64,000 nucleotides of DNA, from positions 159,030,001 to 159,094,000 of the forward strand of contig JBITNC010000001.1 in NCBI GenBank assembly GCA_050084985.1, given 5' to 3'. The translations under genes and the position numbers were made by a program. Shown in pieces: positions 23,400 through 33,829 of this stretch (position 1 is its first letter; each line of letters starts with the position of its first letter). Below the pieces are notes generated by a model. The model was not told the DNA's origin, did not search any database, and worked only from the letters and a program-made list of their open reading frames with translations. This DNA is from Nageia nagi. Lineage: Eukaryota; Pinophyta.

Positions 23400-24110
23400 G
23401 GATGTTAGTGACCCTTCCAACTCTATTTTGTTTGAAATAATGAACCAATCTTTTTAAGGTGATGTACTTGCATATTTTGAATTAGGTAAAACCTTTCCTT
23501 CTACTTTTGTTCAAAAATATATGCTTAACAATTGCAAGTACAAAGGAGGAGGTTTAGGTAAAACTGAGTAAGCTATGTCTAATTTGTCTATTTTTCTAAA
23601 AACATAACTTACTAAGATAGGTCTAAGTAGTGATGGAAAGGTCAATCAAAATTAGGGTCCCATACAGTTTGTTAAAACATCCATTATGATAGAATTATTT
23701 GATGAAATTGATGAATATATGTGGATTGATCATAACTTGCCTCTTGTCTTTGATTGTTTCAATACTAGTGATGATTTGCTTGAATACTTGGGGGCACATT
23801 TAGAATTTCCCAAGTCTAACGAAAAACTTCATGCCTCTTATATGCTTCATGAATATGCTTACTTTGGCCAAGAGGTCAATTTTCATGATGTGCTATAGGT
23901 TCAGCCCTTACAAGAAGCTGATATTGTTGATCTTAGTATGGAGGATTTTCCATCATTATTACCAACAAAGAAGGATCTCATCTTCCCAGAAGAAGAGTTG
24001 CTAAACATTAACATCAATACTATAGATAAGGAGAGATTACTTCAAATTGGAGCAACCCTAGCCTCTTCCAAGCAATAAAGGTACAAATCTAAATTCATCA
24101 CATATTCTAA
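23400..24110 (+). pseudogene. Protease-RT linker with G-patch-like motif
   Basis: Plus-strand coding remnant between protease and RT. Near 23520-23570 it reads NNCKYKGGGLGKTE, close to the G-patch pattern (G.GLGK.E) that some plant Ty3/gypsy polyproteins carry here. A 70-codon open frame at 23686-23898 is acidic and aromatic (MIELFDEIDEYMWID start). It then runs through a stop into LSMEDFPSLLPTKKD. The function of this linker is not known to me; the G-patch assignment rests on one short motif. Confidence 0.45.
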
Positions 24111-24119
24111 AAAAATTAC

Positions 24120-25330
24120 TTCATCTTATGATGATATGCTTGGGTTAGATCCTTCATTTGTTATGCATAATTTGCCATTAAAAGCAAATGCCAAACTAAT
24201 TAAATAAAAGACTAGAAAAAATGCATTCTTCTAAGGCCTTATTAGTCAAAAAAGAGATTGAAAAATACTTGCAAGTAGGATTCATAGAGCCTATTTATTA
24301 TTCCAAGTGGCTATTTAACATTGTTTCTATTACTAAACCAACTAGTGAAATACAGGTATATACCAATTTTCATGATATCAATAATGCTTGTCCTAAGGAT
24401 TATTTTTCATTACCTAATATTGATAAGATTGTTGATAGCATATTTGGTCATGATATGTTGTCATTTGTGGATGGTTTTTCTAGTTATAATCAAATCTTAA
24501 TTAATCCTATTGATTGACATAAAATTGCTTTCACAAATCCTTGGGGAAATTATTTTTGGAAGGTTATGCCTTTTGGATTAAAAAATGTAGGTGCTACATA
24601 TCAAAGAGCCATGGTTAGTATGTTCCATAAGCATATTCACAAAATAGTGGAGGTTTATGTTGATGACATTTTTGTCAAATCAAAGCAAGGTCAAGACAAT
24701 CTCCAAACCCTTGAAGAGGTATTTGACATTTTGCAAAGGTACAACCTAAGACTTAAACCTTCAAAATGTGAATTTGGAGTTGCTTCCAAAAAATTGTTAG
24801 GGTTCATGGTTTCAAATAGAGGAATTGAAGTAGATCCTAAGAAAGTAAAAGCCATTATTGACATGCCTCCCCCTAGAAACATGAAATAATTTAGAAGCTT
24901 TCAAGGAAAGATAAATTCAATTAGGAGGTTCATCTCACAACTAGGGGACAAGTGTAGACCATTCACTCACTTACTTAAGAAGGATGTCAAGTTTGCATGG
25001 GATATGAATTTCCAAAAAGCATTTGAAGATATCAAATAATAATTTTTTAACCCCCTATCCTTGTTCCATGGATTTTTCCCAATGTGCTTACTTGTATGTT
25101 TTAGCCTCTTTGTATGCCATAGGAATCATGTTGTGTTAAAAAACTAAAAAATAACAAAGAAAGGGTTCTATTATCTAATCAAGAAATTGGTTGATTATGA
25201 GACAAGGTACACTCCTATGGAGAAGATTTGCTTTGCTATGATATTTACCACTAAAAAAATTAAGGCATTACTTGTTATATTGCACCACATATGTTGTTAG
25301 TCTTGTTGATCCTTTAAAATATCTTGTGGC
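24120..25330 (+). pseudogene. Reverse transcriptase and RNase H of the Tat element
   Basis: RT motifs run in order: VKKEIEKYLQVGFIEPI (24245 on), then YTNFHDINNACPKDYFSLP, a SFVDGFSSYNQI block (canonical FMDGYSGYNQ), MPFGLKNVGATYQRAM (24566 on), then the catalytic box VYVDDIFVKSK with both aspartates kept (about 24650-24685), then LGFMVSNRGIEVDP. Stops occur after 24517 and 24889. A weak first RNase H follows (VDYETRYTPMEKICFAMIF near 25195-25250). The polymerase copied element RNA into DNA in the particle. It is dead here because of interrupted frames. Confidence 0.82.
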
Positions 25331-25614
25331 TAATAACATTTATCTGGTAGATTTACAAAGTGGATAATGTTATTGTAGGAATTTGATATTAATGTTGTAA
25401 AGAAAAAATATATTAAAGGATAGGTTACTGTAGATTTGATAGCAGATTTTCATCAAGGACGCAAGGAGGTGATCCATGAAGAATTTCTTGATAATTTTTA
25501 GAAGGAGCCACAGCACCAGTGACCTAATGACCTATCAATAAGGCACCATCAAGGTGAATTTGAAGAGATATCCATCCCTAATGAATATATTTGTCTTCTA
25601 GAGGATGACCCTAT

Positions 25615-25985
25615 AGTATGGACCCTATATTTTGATGGTTCTAGATGCATTCATAGAGTAGGGGCAGGTATTATTTTGGTCTCCCCTACCAATCAAGTAA
25701 TTTCTATTGCCTATAAATTGGATTTCAAATGCACTAATAATATGGATTAGTATGAAGCTTTGATTCTAGGATTAAACATAGCTTTAGAACTAAAAATTAT
25801 AGACATAGAAATTTATGGGACTCATAGCTTGTTATCAACCAAGGGAAGGGTACTTATTATACTAAATATGAGAATATAAGGCCTTATAGGGTGGTTGTGA
25901 TTGAGTTGTAGGATAAGCTTGATAGGTATACTATTGAGACCATTCTTAGGACTAGTAATAGATATGCAGATTCTATGGCAGGCGT
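25615..25985 (+). pseudogene. Second, archaeal-type RNase H (aRNH)
   Basis: Reads WTLYFDGSRCIHRVGAGII, then LVSPTNQVISIAYKLDF and TNNMD-YEALILGLNIALEL. This is the archaeal-type RNase H pattern (DGS..., G.G..L, T(N)N.AEYEAL..GL..A); the catalytic AE of AEYEAL has become D-stop. A later piece (NRYADSMAGVASL) marks its end and the join to integrase. A duplicated RNase H of this type between RT/RNase H and integrase is specific to the Tat group of plant Ty3/gypsy elements. Several frameshifts are present. Confidence 0.75.
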
Positions 25986-27362
25986 AGCCTCTTTGGTATC
26001 AATTGATCTTGAAGATGAGGATACCATTCTCACTATCTGTAAGTTAAGTTCTCCATCTTACATAACTCATCTTTATTCTATTTTTTCATCTCTTGTTTCC
26101 AATTATGATGCTTTTCAAGACTATTATTTTGATATCTATAACTACTTAAAAGACCAAAGTGTTCTTTCTAGTTATACTAAGAATGATAGACCAAGACTGA
26201 AAAGGACCGCTATGAAATATGTTATCATTGGTGATATTTTATATAGAATATCCTTTGATGGTTATTTGTTGAGATGTTTAACACAATATAAGATAGCTAT
26301 TGCTTTATAGCAAGCTCATGATGGATTATGTGATGGCCATTTTCATGCTAAAGATCTTTATACAAAGATCTTGAGAATAGGTTACTAGTGGTCCATTATG
26401 GAAGAATATTTTCAAACTCATGTGAAAGTATGTGTGTCATGCCAAAAGCATGCAAACTTAGAAAAATAGCCCACTCAATAGCTCAATTCCATTATTTCTC
26501 CATGGCCTTTTGCTACTTAAGGCATAGATTTGATTGGCATGATTAATCCTCATTCTAGAGAAGGACACAAATTTGTCATCACAACTACAAAATATACTAC
26601 CAAGTGTGTAAAACATATCCCTATGAAATTAATCACACAAGAAAAGATTATTGCATTCCTTATAGAATACATCATCACTAGATTTGGTGTGCCACAATAA
26701 TGGTCCAAATATCAAGGACAAGGATATGCAAACATTTTGTAAAAAGTTTCACATCACACAAATCTTTTCTTCAATTTACTACTTTCAAAGTAATGGGAAA
26801 ATTTAAGCAACAAGAAAGACACTTAAGAGCATTCTTACCAAAACATGGGATATGTACAAAAGAGATTGGCATGAGCAATTGCCATATGCATTATGGGCCT
26901 AAAGAAATAGTGTCTGAATAGTCATGGGGGCAACCCCCTTTTCATTGGTATATGGAGATGAGGTCATTGTCCCACTTGAGTTAGAGATTCCTTTTCTTAG
27001 GATCTCATTACAAGGTGATATTTCGGATGAAGGTGCAAGAAAAGCAATATTGTAGTAGCTAGAGATGTTAGATGAAAAAAGAATTAGAGCCACTGAGCAT
27101 CAAAAGGTATACCATGCCAAACTTAAGAGATAATTTGGCAAGAATATAAAATATAAGGAGTTAAAAATAGGATACCTAGTATTACAAGAGAATACCAACA
27201 AAATAATAGCAAATGAGGAGGCTAAAGAAAATTTGAACCCAATTAGTTATGCCCATATGTTGTTGTTGATGCAACAAGATCTAAAGCATACAAGTTATCA
27301 ACATTGGCTAGTAAGTAAGAACCAAAAACCATCAATGCCATCCATATCAAGCATTTTTATTC
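25975..27362 (+). pseudogene. Integrase of the Tat element
   Basis: Starts with a 111-codon frame (25975-26310). A His-His-Cys-Cys zinc-binding domain follows (AHDGLCDGHFHAKDLY, then CVSCQKH, about 26310-26450), then the catalytic core (GIDLIGMINPHSREGHKFVI, about 26520-26580; the first catalytic Asp is the D of GIDL). The C-terminal part reads VPLELEIPFLR, then RATEHQKVYHAKLKR, and finally KAYKLSTLA and INAIHIKHFYS with a stop near 27362, the standard end of Tat integrase. Multiple stops. It would have inserted element cDNA into the genome. Confidence 0.78.
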
Positions 27363-27539
27363 TTGAAAAGCATAGCTTTATGCCCCTACAAAATAATTCA
27401 TATCAAATGCAGGGGCATAATTTCCTTTTATTCTATGTATAGATCCACGCAAAACATGATGTCGATGGCATGCTTAAGTGTCAACATGACACCAATGGCA
27501 TGTAATAAAAAAATAAATGATAGTCTAATATCTTCAAAT
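27363..27539 (+). other. Start of the 3' untranslated region
   Basis: Non-coding sequence between the integrase stop and the tandem repeats. It contains atgcaggggcataatttcc (27408 on), a weak purine tract that is not followed by a copy of the 5' LTR. Confidence 0.4.
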
Positions 27540-28064
27540 CATGGACATAAAAAACATGATCACCAATGACCAATGATACAATTAGTGAGAATTCATTCAC
27601 TTAAAAGATAAATCGATAATACAAACATGAGTAATTTATTGATATTGGATCATCTCTAATGGATGATACATTTTACTATGTATCCACATGGTTTTTACTT
27701 TGAACCCATATAAAGCATACTATCTTTGGATCATAGAAATGCAAATGTATGATCATCGATGGCCAATGATATGGCTAGTGAGAGTTCACTCACTAAAAAG
27801 ATAAACTGATAATACATCAATGAGCAATTTGTTGACATTGGATCATCTCCACTAAATGATACATTTTACTATGTATCCACATGATTTTTAATTTGAACCC
27901 ATCTAAAGCATACTATCTTCATATCATAGACATATAAATGTATGATCATTTATGGCCATTGATATGGTTAGTGAGAGTTCACTCACTTAAAAGATAAACC
28001 ATTGATGCAACTATAAGCAAGATGTTGATATTGGATCATCTTCAATGGATGAAATAAATTATTG
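27540..28064. repeat. 192/193-bp tandem repeat, about 2.7 copies
   Basis: The GATCA landmark recurs at 27558, 27751 and 27943 (periods 193 and 192). Each unit contains GGCCAATGATATGG-type text, AGTGAGAGTTCACTCACT (itself palindromic), GATATTGGATCATCT and TACTATGTATCCACATG. The repeats lie just downstream of a Tat integrase. Tandem repeats in the 3' untranslated region are a habit of this lineage and a known seed of plant satellites. Confidence 0.85.
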
Positions 28065-28094
28065 TACATCCATCATTATTTTATGACTAACATT

Positions 28095-28400
28095 TTATTG
28101 TAGGTACATAGCTCCAACAAAATAGAAGAAAATTATAGTCAAAACTAGGGCACCAATGTCATGCTCATAATCTGTTGGGCCATCGATGATGTACTTCTCA
28201 TTTTTATTTCCACCAATCCAAAGCATATCCTCTTTGTTTTGAGGCATGGATGTAAGTGCGAATGGTTCCCAAGTATCATTCATGATGGAATAGCCAGATT
28301 CATGATTGAAATAGTATAAATAAGGCACATCATATCTTCCATCTCCATCCTTGGATATGGATTTCTACATTCATCCAAACATTATTCTTGAAGATAGCTT
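28095..28400 (-). pseudogene. Unknown ORF with a C-terminal hydrophobic segment
   Basis: A 77-codon minus-strand frame (28328-28095), extendable upstream without its Met to about 28360. It is soluble and aromatic at the start (MPYLYYFNHESGYSIMNDTW), mid-part NKNEKYIIDGPTDYEHDIG, and ends in a strongly hydrophobic stretch of about 16 residues (ALVLTIIFFYFVGAMY), a possible membrane anchor. It lies downstream of, and in the same sense as, the gag at 28590-29560, so it is probably part of that element rather than a host gene. I recognise no family. An envelope-like protein is possible, but nothing beyond the hydrophobic tail supports it. Confidence 0.35.
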
Positions 28401-28589
28401 ATTTAGTAGCTTTTTCCTTGGCTACTCCACTTAAGGATCTTTGCTAGGGAATCCAAGATAAAAGGGGTGCAGCATAAAGACCCTCAACATCATTCATTCA
28501 TTCTCTTTAGCAAAAGATAACATCAACAAAAAAATTTAAAAAAAAAATTCTTCTATTTCTTAGCTACACTTCTTCTTTAGACATGTAAT

Positions 28590-29560
28590 TTCATTGCTTT
28601 AATCACACATCCAAAGAGGGGCAAATGTATACACCTTCTTTTGATCAATTAGGTCCTAAATCTTGTTGAGTAATATCACACAATACTTTATTGCATGTTC
28701 TCGCTATTGGTGATATTCATAAAACTCATTTGATTTGCACTTTTTTGGTACTCTTATTGTAAAGCATGGCTAAGTTACAGGCTTAGGTGATGGGACTAAT
28801 AACTTTCTTTTGATCAAAGCCCTTGTGACCTCATTAATGTCAACATGGATAAGTGTGAATTTTTTTCTAGGAAATTTATGATATTTTGTGTAGATTGATT
28901 TCATATCTTTTTCTAGTTTTCAAACTTCATTTGTTGCTACTATTTTATGTTGTACTAATTCTACTTTGGCAACTATTTTATCTTCTTGAGACTATTCCTT
29001 TTTGTATCGATGTTGAGGTTGTGAAGATGAATTATCCCTGTATTACTTTGATTCAGGTTTTCAATGTCCATATTTGATATTGAAATGTTCCTTTTACAAT
29101 AATGATTGTACAAAATCATTAAGAGGTATTTTGCAAGAGTCAAAATATTCTCCTACATGCTTTGGTTGAAATGCCTCAAGGAAGGCCATGATTTTCATGT
29201 CATCATCTACACAAAACTAATTACCCTTTTTAGTATAAAATATGATAAACTAACCAATAGACTGATCTTCTCTTTGCTTTAGCTTCATCAAGTTATTGAA
29301 TGTAACCTTATTTGCAATGTGGATTTGATAATGATCACAAAATACAATTTTCAATTGTGCAAAATTGGTAATGCTAGCATGTGGCAATTTGCTAAACCAT
29401 TCTATAGCCTCTCTCTTGAGAGACAAAGGGAATAACTTGGCATGCAAGTCCTCATCCAAGGCAAATAAATATACTTCATCAAAAAAATACATACATGAAT
29501 ATAAGGATCAGTAGTACCATCAAATTTTATAAATTTTAACTCTTTTCTAGAGAGTAAGCT
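28590..29560 (-). pseudogene. gag of a second Ty3/gypsy element
   Basis: Minus-strand gag. KFIKFDGTTDPYIHV (about 29545-29500) leads into FFDEVYLFALDEDLHAKLFP, then LSLKREAIEWFSKLPHASI and FAQLKIVFCDHYQ (29492-29250). Low-coordinate text includes MAFLEAFQPKHVGEYFDS and a zinc-knuckle remnant EFYEYHQ.REHAIKYC (about 28740-28680; the first Cys has become Glu-Phe context). It is opposite in orientation to the Tat element on its left and not a copy of its gag. No LTR or pol of its own is seen nearby. Confidence 0.72.
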
Positions 29561-29875
29561 GGTATTTCTGATTCACATGCATAAGGGATTGTTATCTTCC
29601 TTTTGTTGAGTATCTAGGCCCTGACACTTTGTTATTTTCTTTACTTATTGTAACCCTTTAATTCTATCTTGAGTTATAATTGGTAATGCATTCTCCATTA
29701 AGGGTGGTATTGCTATGACTACTTGAATAGCTTTTCTTTATTTTTTAATGGTTGTTCAGAATGTTAACCTTCTTCAAAGGTTGCTAATTATTGTCTAGAT
29801 TTGAAGATTTCAAAAGCTCCTATTTTATCAAATCTATCACAAATTATATTATATAATATTGATGAGATAAACTGT

Positions 29876-30200
29876 TACCCCTAAACCCTAACCCCCAAAT
29901 ACTAACATGAAACCCTAATCCCTAACCCTTAAAAACTAATCTCTAAATTGTAACCCCTAACTCTAAATACTAATCTTAAACCCAAACCCTTACCCCTAAC
30001 ATTAACCCTAATCTTAATCCTTATCCCTAACCATAACCATAACCTTAACCCTTATACCTAACATAACCCTTACCAATAAATGCTAATCCCCCTTTCTCAA
30101 ATGCTAACCCCTAATCCATAACTCCTAACCCTAAACACTTACCCAAACCTTAATCCTAAACCTAAATACTAATCCTAAACCCTAACCCTTAACCCTATCC
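29876..30200 (+). repeat. Degenerate telomere-like repeats (CCCTAAA type)
   Basis: About 325 bases of C-strand telomere-like text: repeated CCCTAAA, CCCTAA and CCCTAACC units mixed with variants such as CCTAAATACTAATC. At least twenty CCCTA or CCTAA cores occur, none in a long perfect run. This is an interstitial telomeric-repeat tract, or a simple repeat of similar sequence, lying on the 5' side of the minus-strand gag. Confidence 0.8.
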
Positions 30201-31242
30201 TTGAAACACATAGTAAACTTATCTCCAACTCTCTACAATCCTTCTCCTCGAACACTTCAAAATTGCCTCTTTTTATAAGAGAAAGTGAGGTCAATTTTGG
30301 AGTGTTTTACAACAAGAAAATAACCACAAACATACTATTTTTTGATACATAATATTCCCATCTAGATGCAATTCAAACTTGGGCTTAAATTTTTGAGCCA
30401 ATTTCAAAAATTTATTTTTTAACACAAACAAACTCACTCTTTAGAAACATAGTATTAACAAGTCTACAAATAAATTTATCTACCAATCACAAAATACCAA
30501 ACACCTTTACAAATTACAAATCTTCCAAAAATCAAATAATAGGGAGGATTTTATCATAGGGTGCCACTTGGTAGCATCAAAACAAACATCACATGGTCAA
30601 CCAATCTCCAAACTATGGTCATCATTGGTGCCATTCCCCAAGCAATCGGGTTAGACAAAATTGAATGACTTAACAAGTCATGGGATCTATGCCTTTACTC
30701 CCCAAACACTAGCCGTCGAGCTCTCCAAACTTGCAAGTGGTCAAACTATAATCAAGTTTGCTCCAGTTCATTAGGTCCCCATTGGCCACATTGGTAGCTT
30801 GTATCCATTTGGTAGTTGGTGGCTCGATGTCATCTACTAACTACCCATGGTGGCCATTAGATATGAACACATCGGTGGGCTCCACCAACCTTCGCCCTAC
30901 ATCACATCACCTGTTTGCCCTTTGGGCTCTTTTTTAAAAATGCTTCCCATTTTTGGGATTTTAAATATATTTTTTTCAAAATAATTAATTTTATATTTTT
31001 CTTACTTTTGTATTTAATTACAAATACACAAACTTTGGATTTAAATATCTCACACATACAAAACTAGATTCTCGATCAAGAAAAAGCATCATGAAGCTAG
31101 ATATAAACTAAACACCATAAACTTGAGGATACTAGATATCAAGAGGATCCAAATTTTGGATCACTTACATTCTTATGTGATCTACATGCACCAAGCAGAC
31201 ACATCCACACACCAAACTTAGATACTATGAAAGAATTTGTAT
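30201..31242. other. No gene seen
   Basis: A mix of AT-rich sequence and a GC-richer block (30580-30930) with words such as GGTAGCTTGTATCCATTTGG. It may be LTR or leader of the minus-strand gag element, but I cannot find LTR ends. Confidence 0.35.
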
Positions 31243-31640
31243 CCCTCATCCACTAGAACTGCATGGTTGCATCCTAGTAGAATACATACAAAGGTTATCC
31301 TATGGTGGCACATGTTGGAAGAATGCCATGGTAGGACATGTTGGAAGAATGTTGGTAAAGGTTGTAGAGTTTGGCTTTACACATGATAATTATATATACT
31401 TAAAAGTCTCTATAACCTTTTCAAAAATCCCATTCTCTATATATCTTGAGATCATTGTAGTCCCTGAGACTGCATGTAGATGAGGTAATTTTATCAAACA
31501 ATTCATGATTCCTTTAAACATATCCATTTTTTGCATATCTTGAGATCATTACATTTTATGAAACTATTTCTACATCACGCATCTTGTCAAATAATTCACT
31601 AGACAATATACATAGGTAGTTACATTTACTTTATAATAGG
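31243..31640 (-). pseudogene. Partial PPR copy downstream of the DYW pseudogene
   Basis: Diverged duplicate of PPR modules seen at 33260-33720. On the minus strand it keeps the KMHD...VSWN repeat-turn region, ELFDKITSS-type helix text and an internal 20-odd-base duplication of the TGGCACATGTTGGAAGAATG block (about 31310-31360). It begins at the E-region phrase (CNHAVLVDEG-like, 31245-31300) joined abruptly to repeat sequence, so it is a rearranged fragment. Many stops. Confidence 0.6.
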
Positions 31641-31798
31641 ATGTCAATAATAAATAACATTGTCTATTTGTCCAAAATACAAATATTTAATAACAATACT
31701 TTTTGAAAAAATGAAATTAAACATGGTTTCCTTTCTATCTGAAAGCATGCACCACATTATTTTACAACACTCTTTAGGTTTTTCATTACATTGAATTA

Positions 31799-33825
31799 TT
31801 AGTAATCTCCACAAGAATATTCTCCATGTTTTAAACGATGGAATTAATTTACATCCCTCATAATAATAGCCCTTGCAACAATATTGGAGATAAACTTGGT
31901 TGGTGTGTGGCATTCATCACAAATTTTAATGTTCTTCACAACTCTAATAATAGTTTTGGATGAAGTCTTTAACAACCCAAATGTAATTGCCAACTTTATG
32001 TTATGCTGGTAGAGAAGCAATTATTTACTGTTAGCCTCCATGTCATGCAACATAGGTATTATATTTAGAATATACCTTGTTTCCTTCATCTCACTCAATA
32101 ATTTCTTCAATTTTCAATAGATCACCTACATTTTTGAGTGTGATTTGTTAACTTCAATCCAACTACATCCAAGTGTATTCTTAATTCCTCTATCTTTCAT
32201 CAATGTTCTTACTCTTTGAACATTATTCCAACTGCCCACTTTAGTATCAATATTTGAAAGAATAACATAATATGAAGCTTTTTTAGGTTCCAAAAAAAAA
32301 GGATTGTTGCCACAAATTCCTCTATTCCTACACTATTATGTGATCTACAAATACAAATCATACATATCAACACACTCCATTCAGGTTTTATGGGCATCCT
32401 ACCAATGAAGTTTAAAACTTCCCCAATATACCTTGCATAGCCAAGAATGTTAGTAATACAGGTATAATTATTCATCACAAGAAAAATGTAATAAAATTCA
32501 CTCATGCTATTAAAGTATTGATAGCCCTCATCCACTAGACATGCATGATTGTATTCTTCCACATTTTATGTACATATCTATCATGGCATTCATGACCATA
32601 GTATTTCATGAAAAAATATTTTCAACTACTCTTTTATGGATTCCCATACCTTATTCTAGAGATTCAATAGTGGCACATGCTAGAAGAATGTTGGCAAAGA
32701 TTATAGAGATTGGCTTTACACATGATAATTGCATCTACTTAAAATTCTCTAGAGCCCTTTTAAAAAACCCTTTTCTACATATCTTGTGATCATTGTAGTC
32801 CATTAGATTGCATTTTGATGAGGTAATTTTGTCAAACAATTCATAGTCCCTTTCAACATATCCATTTTGGCATATCCTCATATCATTGCATTCCATGCAA
32901 CTATGTTCAAATCATGACAAATTATTCATAGGATTTGTGTATTCTTCAATATTTTGCATACATATCTATCAAGGGATTCACAACCATACCATTTGATGAA
33001 AAGCTACTTTCAACTATTCTTTGATGGATGCTCATACCTTCATCTAGAGCTTCCATGGTGTTACATGTTAGAAGAATGTTGGCAAAGGTTGTAGAGTTTG
33101 GCTTTACACCTAAAAATTGCATATACTTAAAGTATCCAGATCCTTTTCAAAAAACCCATTTTCTACATATCTTGTAATTATTGCAGTCCATGAGACTGCA
33201 TTTCAATGAGGTAATTTTGTCAAACATTCCATTGTCCCTTTCGATGTATCCATTTTATGCATATCCTAAGATCATTGCATTCCATGAAACTATCTTTAAA
33301 TAATGCATCTTGTCAAATAATTCTTGAGCTTTGTGCATTCTTCAATAAGTTACATACATGTCTATCAAGGCATTCACAACCATGGCATTTAATACAAAAC
33401 CATTTTATACTACTCTTTAATGGATGCCCATACCTTCTTCTAGAGCTGCCATGGTGGCACATGTTGGAAGAATGTTAGCAAAGGTTGTAGATTTTGGCTT
33501 TACACCTGACAATTGCATATGCTTAAAAATCTCCAGAGCCTTTATAGAAACCCATTTTTTGCATATCCTATGATCATTGCAATCCATGAAATTGCATTTT
33601 GATGAGGTAATTTTGTCAAACAATTCATGGTTCCTTTCAACTTATCCATTTTTTGCATATCTTGAGATCATTACGTTCCATGAAATTGTGTTTGAATCAT
33701 GCATCTTATCAAACAATTCCTTATCTTTGTATATTCTTCCACATTTTGCATACATGTCTATCAGGGCATTCACAACTACATAATTCAATGAAAACCCATT
33801 TTTAACTACTCTTTGATATCAATAT
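31799..33825 (-). pseudogene. DYW-type PPR gene, dead copy
   Basis: Plant PPR proteins of the DYW class edit organelle RNA (C to U). Read from 33825 down: two to three rounds of PPR repeats (MYAKCG, ELFDKITSS, FANILPTCATMAALEEGMGIH at 33623-33417). Then the E region (LVDEGYQYFNSMSEFY, then MPIKPEWSVLICMICICRSHNS, 32562-32300). Then the DYW domain (KDRGIKNTLGCSWIEVN at about 32205-32150, AITFGLL, RVVKNIKICDECHTPTKF, and FHRLKHGEYSCGDY ending in a stop where Trp is expected, near 31799). The catalytic HSE motif reads HNI, so the glutamate is lost. Stops and internal module duplications run throughout. The targeting N-terminus is absent. Confidence 0.85.
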
Positions 33826-33829
33826 TGTC

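Larger units (their letters stand above)
20514..28064 (+). mobile_element. Tat-lineage Ty3/gypsy retrotransposon, 3' LTR not found
   Basis: A plus-strand element in the order 5' LTR, PBS, gag, protease, G-patch-like spacer, RT, RNase H, second archaeal-type RNase H, integrase, 3' untranslated tandem repeats. The second RNase H between the first and integrase, no chromodomain, and repeats downstream of pol are together diagnostic of the Tat group. Every domain carries stops or frameshifts, so it is inactive. I cannot find a 3' LTR matching 20514-21195. Beyond 28064 the strand sense flips to another element. Confidence 0.8.

Noticed and set aside
28095-28328. The hydrophobic-tailed frame as an envelope gene
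   Set aside because: A single hydrophobic segment is not enough; no signal peptide, cleavage site or other envelope feature is visible.
31644-31913. An 89-codon minus-strand frame as an independent gene
   Set aside because: It overlaps the DYW domain in another frame; the DYW reading explains the sequence.
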